Source: Neorhizobium galegae bv. officinalis
GTDB taxonomy: Bacteria; Pseudomonadota; Alphaproteobacteria; Rhizobiales; Rhizobiaceae
NCBI GenBank assembly: GCA_000985875.1
Contig: CCRI01000027.1
Span: 1 to 56,674, forward strand
Direction of reading: 5' to 3'
Length of the DNA stretch: 56,674 nucleotides
Below the pieces are notes generated by a model. That model ran no database searches. It saw only the letters and a list, made by a program, of their open reading frames with translations, and was not told the DNA's origin. Made by a program: the position numbers and the translations under genes. Shown in pieces: positions 45,789 to 54,873 of the stretch (position 1 is its first letter; each line of letters starts with the position of its first letter).

Positions 45789-46759
45789 ACGCCTCGATTG
45801 GGGCTCTGCTCCTTGCCGCGCGAAAGCTCCTGACCGCTTTAATCCAGCTTGTGGTCGTCGCCACCCTGATCTTCTCCGTCATGTACATCATGCCGGGCGA
45901 TCCCGTGCTCCTGCTGCTCGGCGCCGACAGCAATCCGTCGCCGGAGGCGATCGCCTCGATGCGCAGCCAGCTCGGCCTCGACCAGCCGGTGGTGTCCCAA
46001 TATTTTATCTGGCTCTGGAACGCGCTGCATCTCGATTTCGGCAAGTCGCTGACCAACGGTTATCCGGTCGCCAACTACGTGATGCAGAACCTGCCGCGCA
46101 CACTCGAGCTCGCATTCGCGGCGATCGTCATTGCAGCGCTCATCGGCGTCCCGCTCGGCATTGCGGCCGCACTCAAGCGGGGCAGCATGCGTGATACGGT
46201 GCTGACCTCGATCGCGACGATCGGCATATCGGTGCCGGTCTATATCATGGGCACGCTGCTGGTGCTGTTCTTCAGCCTGAAGCTTGGCTGGCTTCCGGCA
46301 AGTGGCTACACGGATATCTCGCGCAATATACTGGAGCATTTCCGCAAGCTGGCCTTGCCGGCGCTGGCTCTGGGCTTCGGTCTGGCAGCGTCGATCGCCC
46401 GCATGACGCGCTCCTCCATGCTGGAAATCCTCGGCCGCGATTTCGTCCGCGCGCTGCGTGCCAAAGGCATGTCCGAACGGCGGATCATCTGGCAGCACGT
46501 GCTGCGCAACGCCGCGATCCCGATCGTCACGATCATCGGCCTGCAGCTCGGTAACCTCATGGGCGGCACGGTTCTCGTCGAAGCCATGTTCAATTGGCCG
46601 GGCCTCAGCACGCTGCTCGTCGGCGCGGTATCGGCGCGTAACTATCCTCTGGTCCAGGGGGCGATGCTGGCCATCGCCGCAGCGTTCATCCTGATCAACC
46701 TGGTGGTGGAGCTGCTCTACAGCCTGCTCGATCCGCGCATCCGGAGGAAACGCTCGTGA
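45785..46759 (+). CDS. Dipeptide-type ABC permease, DppB-like
   Basis: 324 residues, about six membrane segments. MYIMPGDPVLLLLG follows the first helix; EAA loop RDFVRALRAKGMSERRIIWQHVLRN; end VELLYSLLDPRIRRK. ATGA overlap with the ATPase gene. Confidence 0.95.
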
Positions 46760-47595
46760 TACCCCAGGCAATCTTCCGCGCGACCCGCAACCAGCCATCC
46801 TTCCTTGCCAGCATCGTGCTGCTCGTCGCGGTGGTCTTCATCGGCGTCTTCGGCAGTTGGCTTGCTCCGCAGGACCCGTTCCTGCTCAATCCGCAGACCG
46901 TCAACCAGGGCAGTACCACGGCCCACTGGCTGGGCACCGACGAATTCGGCCGCGATTTGCTGAGCCGGCTGCTGATAGGGGTCCAGCCGACCTTGCTGGT
47001 TGCGATCGGCGCGACCGTGATCGCCGGAGTTCTCGGAACCATGATCGGCATCGCGGGTGCTTATGGCCGGCCGCTGATCGCATTCCTCATCATGCGCAGC
47101 GTGGATATCATGCTGAGCTTTCCGCCCATCCTGCTGGCACTGCTGGCGGTCGGGTTCTGGGAAAGCGGAATCTTCAGCCTCGCCGTCGTCATCGGTGTTC
47201 TCTACGTCCCGCATTTCGCCCGCGTCGCACACGCCGCAACGCTGCAGGTCTCGCGGATGGAGTTCATGGAGGCCGAACATGCGATGGGTGCGTCAGCCCG
47301 CCGCGTCGTTTTCACCGCCATCCTGCCGAACATCCTGTCGCCGCTGGTCGTGCAGGCGACATTGACGGTCGCGGCCGCCATCCTTCTGGAATCCGGCCTC
47401 AGCTTCCTCGGCCTCGGCATCGTGCCGCCGGAGCCGTCCTGGGGCCAGATGATCGGAACCGCGCGCGGCTATCTCGGCCAGAACCCGATGTACGTGATCT
47501 GGCCGTCCCTTCTTCTCGCCTTGACGGTGCTTGCCATCAACGTGGTGGGCGACCGACTGCGCGACATTCTCGATCCACGACTCAGGGAGGAGTAA
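46756..47595 (+). CDS. Dipeptide-type ABC permease, DppC-like
   Basis: 279 residues, about six membrane segments. HWLGTDEFGRDLLSRLLIG, EAA loop MEFMEAEHAMGASARRVVFTAILPN, then SGLSFLGLGIVPPEPSWGQ. The start is GTG 46756 in a GTGA overlap with the previous stop. Confidence 0.94.
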   Translation: MIPQAIFRATRNQPSFLASIVLLVAVVFIGVFGSWLAPQDPFLLNPQTVNQGSTTAHWLGTDEFGRDLLSRLLIGVQPTLLVAIGATVIAGVLGTMIGIAGAYGRPLIAFLIMRSVDIMLSFPPILLALLAVGFWESGIFSLAVVIGVLYVPHFARVAHAATLQVSRMEFMEAEHAMGASARRVVFTAILPNILSPLVVQATLTVAAAILLESGLSFLGLGIVPPEPSWGQMIGTARGYLGQNPMYVIWPSLLLALTVLAINVVGDRLRDILDPRLREE

Positions 47596-47645
47596 CGGGC
47601 ATGGCAATTTCGCATCAACAAACAGAAGCAAAAAAGGGGTACAGC

Positions 47646-49178
47646 ATGAAAAGGAAGATCTTCGGGCTCGTCTTGGCCCTGGCATCGGGCGTCTTCGCTC
47701 AACAGGCGCTTGCGGATGGTGGCACGCTCTATTTCGGCATTTCCGGCGAGCCATCGACGCTTGAAAGCACCATCAATGCGGGCACGCCGGCGCGTACCAT
47801 CCGGCTTGCAATCCATCGCGGCCTCTTCAACTATGGCGCCGACGGCAAGCTTTCGCTGGAGCTCGCCGAGAGCTACAACGTCGCTCCTGATGCGCTCAAC
47901 TATACGTTCAGGCTGCGCGAAGCGAAGTTCCATGACGGTTCTCCAGTGACGTCGGCGGACGTCAAGGCGTCCATCGAGCGCATGACCGCCAAGGACAGCA
48001 AGGCGACCTACCGGAACGAACTCGGCGTCATCCAGTCGATCGAGACGCCGGACGCCAAGACCGTGAAGCTGGTGCTTTCCAAGCCGTTCGTGCCGCTGGT
48101 GCATTATCTGGCGCTTCCGGAATCGGCGATCATTCCGGCGGCCTGGATCAAGGCGCACGGCACGGACCCGAATGCGGCGCCCGTCGGAGCCGGCCCCTTC
48201 AAGTTCGCCACCTGGGAGCGCGGCCGCGAGCTGACCGTCGAAAAGTTCGACGGCTACTACAAGAAGGGCAAGCCGCATCTCGATGACGTGCACTATGTCT
48301 TCTACGGCGACGAAAACACCCGCGTGAACGCGCTGAAATCCGGCGACGTCGATATCATCGACTACGTTCCCTGGAAGGATGCCGGGTCGATCGAAGGCAG
48401 CTCGGACCTGAACCTGGCGAGCACCACCGGCCCGTTCATGATGTTGCAGTTCAACACCAAGTTCGAGCCCTTCTCCAAGCCGGAAGTGCGGCAGGCGATT
48501 TCCTACGCAATCGACCGCGCGACCGTCATCAACACCGCCTTCAACGGCCGCGGCACGCCGCTCTTCGGTATCGCCGTGCCCGAAGGATACATGGGGTATT
48601 CGAAGGAAAAGGCGAACTTCTTCAAGTATGACGTCGCAAAGGCCAAGGAACTGCTCGCCAAGGCGGGTTACCCGGACGGTTTCGAAGCCCGGCTGCTCGC
48701 CACTTCGCAATACGGCTTCCACAACAACACCGCGATCGCCGTCCAGGCCGAGCTTGCCAAGATCGGCATCAAGGCAAAGCTGGATCTTCCCGACTGGTCG
48801 GGTCGTATCGCCAAGAACAATGCAGGCGACTACGATTTCCTGGTCGCAGGTACTGCCGGGGACATCGCCGACCCCGACTGGCTCAGCAACTTCTTCTACG
48901 GTGGCCAGCAGCTGGTACGGCTCAACAACTCCGCCTACTTCAACGACACGGTGATCAATGACCTCCTGGACAAGGGACGTGTCACGCTCGATGCCGGCGA
49001 GCGCGAGAAAATCTACGGCCAGTTCGTGGATCGTGCATTGGAGCAGTCACCATTCGTCTATTTGATGTGGCGTGACCAGAGCTTCGGTCTAAACAAGAAG
49101 GTCAAAGGCTTCACCAACATTCCGGGCTTCCTGACATTTCAGTCGGGCATCACGGTCGAAGACACGGAGGTGGAATAA
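47646..49178 (+). CDS. Family 5 ABC substrate-binding protein
   Basis: 510 residues. Signal peptide KRKIFGLVLALASGVFAQQALA. Body motifs: EPSTLESTINAGTPART, FRLREAKFHDGSPVTSADVKAS, PVGAGPFKFATWERG, VRQAISYAIDRATV. ATG 47646 has AAGGGG 7 bases upstream; an earlier in-frame ATG at 47601 would put 15 polar residues before the signal. In this operon the binding protein is the last gene rather than the first, unlike the other two dipeptide-type systems in the window. It would select the proposed Amadori-type ligand. Confidence 0.93.
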   Translation: MKRKIFGLVLALASGVFAQQALADGGTLYFGISGEPSTLESTINAGTPARTIRLAIHRGLFNYGADGKLSLELAESYNVAPDALNYTFRLREAKFHDGSPVTSADVKASIERMTAKDSKATYRNELGVIQSIETPDAKTVKLVLSKPFVPLVHYLALPESAIIPAAWIKAHGTDPNAAPVGAGPFKFATWERGRELTVEKFDGYYKKGKPHLDDVHYVFYGDENTRVNALKSGDVDIIDYVPWKDAGSIEGSSDLNLASTTGPFMMLQFNTKFEPFSKPEVRQAISYAIDRATVINTAFNGRGTPLFGIAVPEGYMGYSKEKANFFKYDVAKAKELLAKAGYPDGFEARLLATSQYGFHNNTAIAVQAELAKIGIKAKLDLPDWSGRIAKNNAGDYDFLVAGTAGDIADPDWLSNFFYGGQQLVRLNNSAYFNDTVINDLLDKGRVTLDAGEREKIYGQFVDRALEQSPFVYLMWRDQSFGLNKKVKGFTNIPGFLTFQSGITVEDTEVE

Positions 49179-49200
49179 GCGTCAGGGATGGTTGTGCCGT

Positions 49201-49226
49201 TGCCCCCGACCTTTCAGGTGGGGGCA
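49201..49226 (+). terminator. Terminator-like hairpin after the HyuAB-Frl importer operon
   Basis: TGCCCCC-G-ACCT, loop TTTC-like, AGGT-GGGGGCA: an 11-bp GC-rich stem with one bulged G, 22 bases after the last stop codon. No T-tract follows. Confidence 0.55.
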
Positions 49227-49823
49227 GTCCGCATTTGGCTGACGCCATAAGTGCTATAACAAGCATGTTCACGCCGTATGAATACATCTGCAGCATCTGG
49301 ACAAAAGAGCCCGAACGATTCAGGCTCGATCCGATCCATCAATTCCCAGGACCAAACACCTAGGGCAACCTCTGGCGGAATGCAGCAGCTCGAGGCATCA
49401 TTTTTTTATCCCGAAACGGGGTACTCCAATCTCTGACCGCCGGTCCAAGCGGCGATAGGGAATAGATCGATGAACGCTCCCAGCTAGTCGGCGCTTTGGC
49501 GGCCATCTGCTGAGACTTTCGGAAACAAGCCGCAATTGGCAGATGCCATGGAATAGCCGGCAGGGCCGGTTTTGACCTCGCCATCGGCAAGCAGCCGCGA
49601 AAGGCCGATCTGGAGGATGATTTCCATGTCACTTCTGAGTTCCGGACAAGAAAGCTTGTAAAAAGAAAGCGACAAATTGGGGATAACGGTCATATGCTCA
49701 AAGGAGCAAATTGCCTTCTCGCGCACAGTCTGCAGACCTGCGGCCCATGCCCGAGAAAATAATTGTGGTGCCAGGCTTTCGGGTGACATCATCGGCTCCA
49801 GCAAAATCACCTCGATGTCTCGA
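49227..49823. other. Gene-poor stretch
   Basis: No gene I can support. An open frame on the minus strand (49484-49810, 108 codons) has balanced composition but no known motif and no good ribosome site, so I leave it unassigned. Confidence 0.45.
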
Positions 49824-49866
49824 CCACCTTCAAAAAGGTGGTTCGAGCGCGATGAACGCTCGAACC
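49824..49866 (-). terminator. Tandem hairpins downstream of the LuxR gene
   Basis: CCACCTT-CAAA-AAGGTGG (7-bp stem) at 49824-49841 overlaps by two bases GGTTCGAGCG-CGATGAA-CGCTCGAACC (10-bp perfect stem) at 49840-49866. Read from the minus strand they lie about 120 bp after the LuxR stop and may end its transcript. Nothing else is seen in 49867-49984. Confidence 0.45.
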
Positions 49867-49984
49867 GAACAAGGTTGGGACCTCATATTCACGTTTCGGG
49901 ATGGAGCCGTCATCATCCGATCGGGTGAGGTTGTGCTGATGTTTAAGGCGGTAGCAGCAGCATCGGGCGGCCATGTGCCGGAGG

Positions 49985-51115
49985 CTAAGCCGGAATGGAG
50001 GCGATGACGCGCGCTAGACTAGGTTGCGATCGGACCCCGACCTTTCCGAAGCAGCGGGCAGCGTGCGTTTTGATTGTGTTGGGCGACACGCCGAGCGCTT
50101 TGGCGATATCATGAAGGTTCATCCCGCTGCCGATCAACGCTGCAACCCGCGTCTCTGCATCCGTCAAGTCGAACATCGTCTGCAACCGTCGAGCCTGCAG
50201 CCGGGTCTTTGTTTCCGGATCGACAATCTGCAAGAGAATCCGTGCCTGGCTATCTGTTGCGTCCCATATGGCGGATGATGTTGGCGCCAGCGGTGTGATC
50301 GTCGCGAGGTAAGGAGGAAGGCCTGATGGCCGGACAATGGGAAAAGCTCCATCGAAAGGCGTGGCGGCGCCATTCGCGACCATAAGCGCCTGTCGGATAC
50401 TGGTTGTCATGCGAGAAGCGGTTTCTGCAACCTGTGCCCTGAGAAGCGAGCGCTCCGATCGGCTGATCGAGATGCCGTCGGCCTGTTTTAGTAGCGTTTC
50501 AGCCGCCGCATTGAGAAGGATGACCTCCCCTCGGCTTCCGATCAAGACGGCGGCATCCGGCATCGCGTTGATCAGCCGCTGCGCCAGGTCGGGGCCATGG
50601 TCAATGCGGGTGATGTGCAAAGACAGGTCGATTGCGCGCTCAAGATGCGGCGCCAGCTCGGTCAGTCGATTGAGCGCAAGCTCGGCATGCTCGTCTTGCC
50701 GTTGAGACAGAAAGAGTGCGACGCCTCCGATGCCGCCCCGCTCGTGCAGGCTGGTGTGCGGCATGAAGAGTTGGTTGTGAATGTTTTGGGGCTTGCAGAT
50801 GTCGGTATAGAACGAAGACTTCTGGATCGCGGCCAGATCGATCATGGTGTTGCCAAGCACGACATTGCCAGGCTTTATTTTTTCGTAGGCGCGTGCGTAC
50901 GGGTTCTGAGCATATTCCTGCAGATAGAGGGTATTCAGGTCTTCCCGCATCCTGCCCGGGATGAGAAAACTCCCGCGTCCTCCCGGCGGCGCCTGATAAA
51001 CGATATTTCCTGCGACGGCCCCGACATAATCGACGATCGTGCACAGGGTCCGTGGCCATAGTTCATATCGGATGGACGCCTGGTAGATGGCATCGATGAT
51101 CTGGGCATGTTCCAT
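49985..51115 (-). CDS. LuxR family transcriptional regulator
   Basis: 376 residues from the ATG at 51115 (GAGAGGCG upstream; the frame is open to 51178). A long N-terminal sensory part (about 1-180), a PAS-like middle (RLINAMPDAAVLIGSRGEVILLNAAAETLL, about 190-225) and a C-terminal LuxR helix-turn-helix (LTDAETRVAALIGSGMNLHDIAKALGVSPNTIKTH, about 315-370). It is not an acyl-homoserine-lactone receptor of usual size (about 240 residues), so the signal is something else. A perfect 24-bp palindrome lies 96 bp upstream and a second copy lies before the LysE gene. Confidence 0.9.
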   Translation of the reverse strand: MEHAQIIDAIYQASIRYELWPRTLCTIVDYVGAVAGNIVYQAPPGGRGSFLIPGRMREDLNTLYLQEYAQNPYARAYEKIKPGNVVLGNTMIDLAAIQKSSFYTDICKPQNIHNQLFMPHTSLHERGGIGGVALFLSQRQDEHAELALNRLTELAPHLERAIDLSLHITRIDHGPDLAQRLINAMPDAAVLIGSRGEVILLNAAAETLLKQADGISISRSERSLLRAQVAETASRMTTSIRQALMVANGAATPFDGAFPIVRPSGLPPYLATITPLAPTSSAIWDATDSQARILLQIVDPETKTRLQARRLQTMFDLTDAETRVAALIGSGMNLHDIAKALGVSPNTIKTHAARCFGKVGVRSQPSLARVIASIPA

Positions 51116-51210
51116 GTCAGCGCCTCTCATCATGGCGGAACAAGCCCGCCAACCGCCGCTACTGATGCACTTAATCAAGCGCTGCTTGTCTAAGACGAAC
51201 TCAAGCCGCC

Positions 51211-51234
51211 GACGTCACCCAATCGGGTGACGTC
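51211..51234. promoter_or_regulatory. 24-bp palindrome, probable LuxR operator 1
   Basis: GACGTCACCC-AATC-GGGTGACGTC: perfect 10-bp arms around 4 bases, upstream of the LuxR gene. Confidence 0.7.
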
Positions 51235-51480
51235 AAGAATTCTTCTCCTATTCTGGAATTAGGTCAAGATTAACTGCGGCTGGTGACTAGCCGAAGCGGA
51301 ACATCATTGCAGATGGGGCGAAGTAATCGCTCCCGGCGGCGGCGCTCAGCATTTCGTCCGACTGAGCGTGGTCGAGCACCTCACTCCCGTGTAACAGGCG
51401 GACAGTCGCGGCTCAGAGTAATGCGTTGAAAACGGTGCCATGAGGAGGATCCTTACACCTTGTGGAACCGTAGCTGACAA

Positions 51481-51504
51481 GTTATCGCCCAGCCGGGTGA
51501 CGCC
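51481..51504. promoter_or_regulatory. 24-bp palindrome, probable LuxR operator 2
   Basis: GTTATCGCCC-AGCC-GGGTGACGCC: the right arm matches operator 1 in 9 of 10 bases, the left arm in 6 of 10, with the same 4-base centre length. It lies 58 bp before the LysE start. The rest of 51116-51562 holds no gene I can support. Confidence 0.6.
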
Positions 51505-51562
51505 AAACCAACAAAAATCACCAATCTTCGGCCCCTCGATCGAAGGCTCCGAGATTGATGTC

Positions 51563-52168
51563 ATGCCGCTGCTTACCTCGCTCGCGCTCTCGTACTCGCT
51601 AGTCCTCATTGCACCAGGCCCGAACCTTCTTGTTGTCCTGCGAGTGGCGGTTAATCCATCCTGGGGCCGCTTGCTCAGTGTGGCCGCCGGAATTGCATCG
51701 GGAGCCGCCATTGCTTGTTGTCTAGCTGCCATGGGAACAGCGACCGTTTACACGGGGGAGGGCCTGGAATCCTGGGGTTCCATGGTCCTATCCTTTATCC
51801 TCCTTTACTCGGCGATCCGGCTGTTGCGGCATCCCTCCGGCTCCAACCCATCCCGGGAGGTCGAATCAAATACTGTAAACCTCAGGCTCTATGGCTTGGG
51901 CTTGGCAACAGCACTGTGTAACCCTTTGTCGATCCCGTTTTTCGTCAGCATCTACATCGCCCAGCCTGACTTTCGGACCGGAATGGGGGGAGCAGCCTCC
52001 TGCCTCATCTTCGTAATGGCGCTGTCCTGGTTCACCCTGATGGGTCGGATTTTCTCAATGACCGCCATCCGGCGGCTCGACCCCGCATGGTACAGGCCTG
52101 CTCGAGCCATCCTGGCAGCTGCCATGGGACTTTATGCTTTCACGCTACTTTATGCCCATTCAATCTGA
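51563..52168 (+). CDS. LysE/RhtB family amino-acid exporter
   Basis: 201 residues, five to six membrane segments. It opens with LTSLALSYSLVLIAPGPNLLVVLR (the family's PGP motif in the first loop), then GRLLSVAAGIASGAA, and ends with ARAILAAAMGLYAF. Such proteins expel amino acids or homoserine-like metabolites across the inner membrane. ATG 51563 has only a weak ribosome site, but the first helix begins here; the frame is open upstream to 51440. Shares an operator-like palindrome with the divergent LuxR gene, so it is a likely target. Confidence 0.9.
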   Translation: MPLLTSLALSYSLVLIAPGPNLLVVLRVAVNPSWGRLLSVAAGIASGAAIACCLAAMGTATVYTGEGLESWGSMVLSFILLYSAIRLLRHPSGSNPSREVESNTVNLRLYGLGLATALCNPLSIPFFVSIYIAQPDFRTGMGGAASCLIFVMALSWFTLMGRIFSMTAIRRLDPAWYRPARAILAAAMGLYAFTLLYAHSI

Positions 52169-52267
52169 TGAAACCATGAGCAGGCTCTAGCCTGAGAAGA
52201 CATGCCCAAGCGGCAGTGAATACCAAGCAACCAGCAGTGCATTCGTTGGTGACAACAGGAAACCTCA

Positions 52268-52675
52268 ATGGAAACCAAACCTGTAGAAGTCGGAAAATCT
52301 CGCGACCCCGCCGCACTCTTCAACGCCTATGTAGAATTCATGAAGTTGACGTTCGCGAACCTCTTCCTGCTTAACGCCGGCTCTGCGACGGCGCTTATGA
52401 CCCTCTTCGGCGGCCAGCCGAAAAGCGACATTGATATTCATCTAGTCAGCCAACAGGGCGCAAAGTGGGCCGTCACCGTTTTCGCCATCGGTGCAGCTTG
52501 TGCCGTCTCGGCAACTGCATTCGCAGGCTTGACTGAAGGCATGAACGCGGGAAACCTCGAGCGAAAAGAGAAACTGTCTGTTTTCCTCGGCATCGCCTCT
52601 GGGTTCCTCGTTCTTGCAAGCGGCGGCTGCTTCCTCACGGCCTGCATTCTCGGTGTCCACTTCGGCACTGGGTAA
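52268..52675 (+). CDS. Small membrane protein of unknown function
   Basis: 135 residues. Three hydrophobic segments are visible: FANLFLLNAGSATALMTLFG (about 29-48), WAVTVFAIGAACAVSATAF (about 67-86) and LGIASGFLVLASGGCFLTACIL (about 109-130). Charged loops separate them. AGGAAA precedes ATG 52268. I recognise no family beyond a general rhizobial inner-membrane protein and cannot assign a function. Stands alone. Confidence 0.75.
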   Translation: METKPVEVGKSRDPAALFNAYVEFMKLTFANLFLLNAGSATALMTLFGGQPKSDIDIHLVSQQGAKWAVTVFAIGAACAVSATAFAGLTEGMNAGNLERKEKLSVFLGIASGFLVLASGGCFLTACILGVHFGTG

Positions 52676-52799
52676 TCGTCAACATGGCACGCCCGTGACG
52701 GGAACATGTTAGCAGTAGCGTCTCCAGATACCGGTCCGTCACTGCCTGCATTGTGATGTTCACGAAGACCTTCGGGAAAACGCCGACGCGATATTTCGC

Positions 52800-53133
52800 A
52801 GGCTAACCGAACGGGCGTATTCAGCTCTGGAGAACGCTTTGGAGCAGACCTGTCACGAGTGGATCCGGCAGCCCTTTATCTCGCCTGGCTATGGTGGTGT
52901 CGGCGCATCGCGCGCGGTTGAACATTTGAGGACGATTGGCACGGAATTGCCGATGGTGTCCACTCACGCGGCTGTCCATATTGGCAGCGGACATTTCATG
53001 GCGGTCGCGCCGGAGAGGTGGCAACAATCCGATCGAGGACAATGAGCCGAGTGTGCTCACTTTAGCGCAGGGTTTGGATGAACTGGCGTGGTCGGAAGAA
53101 GGCCACCACGGCTGCCAGAGCGTCGGAGCAATG
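52800..53133 (+). pseudogene. NAD(P)H-dependent FMN reductase, C-terminal remnant
   Basis: One frame gives AYSALENALEQTCHEW, PFISPGYGGVGASRAVEHLR and TELPMVSTHAAVHIG, the usual flavodoxin-like reductase sequence; it ends at TGA 53043-53045. Near 53015 another frame takes over (IEDNEPSVLTLAQGLDELAW) and continues the family pattern. The N-terminal half, including the FMN phosphate loop, is not found in 52676-52800. Truncated and frameshifted, so not functional. Confidence 0.65.
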
Positions 53134-53185
53134 ACACCGACGGACCGCGGGCCAAACGCAATGCGCTGCTCTGGTCAGTACCGTA

Positions 53186-53773
53186 CTAGTGAGTCCGAGA
53201 AGCCTCTGAAGCTTCGTTGACGACCGCGTAGAGTTCCTCGCGAGTCGCGCCGTCCCGGGCCTGGACGGACATGCCCTGCAGCGCGACCACCAGAAAGCGA
53301 GCGAGGGAACGCGCTCGATCTGGCTCGAGCCAACGTCCGAGCGCTTCCGCAATCGTCTCTCGCATCGCATCGCGGCGCCGGGTCAACACCAACGCGAGAT
53401 CGGCGTGTTCCTCTGCGCATTGGAGCATCCCGCTTGAGACCATGCAGCCACGCTCTCCTCCAGGGTCGGTCACGGCATCGGCACCTTGACGCAAGATGGC
53501 CGCAACGGTGTCATCCAGTGTTGACGCTTCATCGAGGTTGAGAAGCGCGCCTGGAATTCCGGCATATCGGTCCAGAGCCTCACGATATAGCTGGGCCTTG
53601 CTCCCGAACGCAGCATAGAGACTCGGCGGTGCAATCCCGATCGCGGCCGTCAGGTCATTGAGCGATACACCTTCATAGCCGTACCGCCAGAAAAGTCGCA
53701 TGGCGATGTCGATCGCCTCTTCCCGGTTAAACGTACGCGGCCCGCTGCGCCGCTTTTTGGTCTGCTTATCCAT
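53186..53773 (-). CDS. TetR/AcrR family transcriptional regulator
   Basis: 195 residues. The N-terminal HTH is FNREEAIDIAMRLFWRYGYEGVSLNDLTAAIGIAPPSLYAAFGSKAQLYREAL (about 17-70); the C-terminal half is a ligand-binding helical domain (SGMLQCAEEHADLALVLTRRR). Start ATG 53773; it overlaps one of two matching operators, so autorepression is very likely. Divergent from an exported hydrolase that the second operator would control. Confidence 0.93.
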   Translation of the reverse strand: MDKQTKKRRSGPRTFNREEAIDIAMRLFWRYGYEGVSLNDLTAAIGIAPPSLYAAFGSKAQLYREALDRYAGIPGALLNLDEASTLDDTVAAILRQGADAVTDPGGERGCMVSSGMLQCAEEHADLALVLTRRRDAMRETIAEALGRWLEPDRARSLARFLVVALQGMSVQARDGATREELYAVVNEASEASRTH

Positions 53774-53784
53774 AGCGATCACTA
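53773..53784. promoter_or_regulatory. TetR operator 1
   Basis: TAGCGATCACTA, a 12-bp near-palindrome covering the regulator's own start codon region, differing by one base from the perfect site at 53822-53833. Confidence 0.65.
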
Positions 53785-53792
53785 AAGACTGC

Positions 53793-53820
53793 TTGACACG
53801 AGAAATCAAGGGGCTAGTTT
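53793..53820 (+). promoter_or_regulatory. Probable promoter of the hydrolase gene
   Basis: TTGACA (53793-53798), a 16-base spacer, TAGTTT (53815-53820). The perfect operator begins 2 bases later, so bound repressor would sit at the transcription start. Confidence 0.5.
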
Positions 53821-53821
53821 G

Positions 53822-53833
53822 TAGTGATCACTA
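53822..53833. promoter_or_regulatory. TetR operator 2
   Basis: TAGTGATCACTA, a perfect 12-bp palindrome just before the hydrolase gene, 49 bp from operator 1. Confidence 0.7.
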
Positions 53834-53856
53834 AACATAATGATTAGGAGAAAGAT

Positions 53857-54768
53857 GTGACCGGGAATTGTTTCGTTAGGACAGCAAGGGGCATGTTTGC
53901 GGCTGCCGTACTGCTGATGGCGGCTGCGGCGGCTGCGGCTGCCGACAAGGAATACACCGTCAAATCGCCCGATGGTGTGGTTATCGCCGTGGAGGAAACC
54001 GGAAATCCTGCGGGACAGCCAATCGTATTCGTCCATGGACTGCTTGGCAGCCGCATCAACTGGGACAAGCAGACGACCGACCCTGACCTGCAGAAATTTC
54101 GGTTGATCACTTATGATCTTAGGGGACACGGGCTTTCAGGAAAACCGGATGATGCAGAGGCCTATCAGGAAGGTCGCCGATGGGCAGACGATCTTGCTGC
54201 GGTTCTGAAAGAGAGCAAAGCCAAGAACCCCGTGCTGGTTGGTTGGTCTCTGGGGGGCGTGGTACTTTCTAATTACCTTGCCGCTCATGGCGACGCCGGG
54301 ATTGGCGGTCTCGTTTATGTCGATGGTGTCATCGAACTTAAGCCCGACCTCATCACGCCACACCCGGAGGTCTACGCTGGGCTGGCGTCGCAAGATCTGC
54401 GAACACATCTCGATACAGTGCGGACCTTCCTGGCTCTCTGCTTCCAGACGCAGCCAGACCCGGCAACATTCGAACGGCTGCTTTCCAACGCAGCCACGGC
54501 ATCGTGGGTGATGACCCGCACTGTCCCGTCGATCGCGGTTCAGGCGGAAGAGGGCCTGCCCAAGGCAAAAGTGCCGGTTCTGTTGATCTATGGCGGCAAA
54601 GACAATCTGGTACGGCCTGAGGCGAGCATTACTCGCGCGAAGTCGTTGAACGGGCAGATCAAGTCGAAGATCTACAACAACTCTGGTCATGCGCCTTTCC
54701 TCGAGGAAGCGGCGCGGTTCAACAAGGATCTGACCGAATTCGCGGTTTCTGCCGAAGGCAGCAAGTAG
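53857..54768 (+). CDS. Exported alpha/beta-fold hydrolase
   Basis: 303 residues. The hydrophobic Ala-rich N-terminus (MFAAAVLLMAAAAAAAA) is a signal peptide or anchor. The hydrolase core shows FVHGLLGSRINW, YDLRGHGLSGKPD, nucleophile elbow GWSLGG, acid in LIYGGKDNLV and base in NNSGHAPFLEE. The elbow has Trp in place of the common His (GHSxGG), as in some haloperoxidase-like and lactone hydrolases. AGGAG lies 6 bases before the GTG at 53857; the ATG two bases earlier meets a stop immediately. Controlled by the divergent TetR regulator; substrate unknown. Confidence 0.87.
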   Translation: MTGNCFVRTARGMFAAAVLLMAAAAAAAADKEYTVKSPDGVVIAVEETGNPAGQPIVFVHGLLGSRINWDKQTTDPDLQKFRLITYDLRGHGLSGKPDDAEAYQEGRRWADDLAAVLKESKAKNPVLVGWSLGGVVLSNYLAAHGDAGIGGLVYVDGVIELKPDLITPHPEVYAGLASQDLRTHLDTVRTFLALCFQTQPDPATFERLLSNAATASWVMTRTVPSIAVQAEEGLPKAKVPVLLIYGGKDNLVRPEASITRAKSLNGQIKSKIYNNSGHAPFLEEAARFNKDLTEFAVSAEGSK

Positions 54769-54873
54769 CATCAGGAGCCGGTATGAAAATGTCGGCTCCA
54801 TTTTTACGGCATCCCGCTTAGCGCCGATGGCTTCGATATCGACGAATTCACCCTTCGGAGAAAAGGTGATGAG

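Noticed and set aside
49484..49810. Minus-strand ORF of 108 codons after the HyuAB-Frl operon
   Set aside because: No recognisable motif, no good ribosome site, and overlap with another frame; not enough to call a gene.
49711..50007. Plus-strand ORF of 98 codons overlapping the LuxR gene end
   Set aside because: It runs through tandem hairpins and antisense into the LuxR gene; no family signal.
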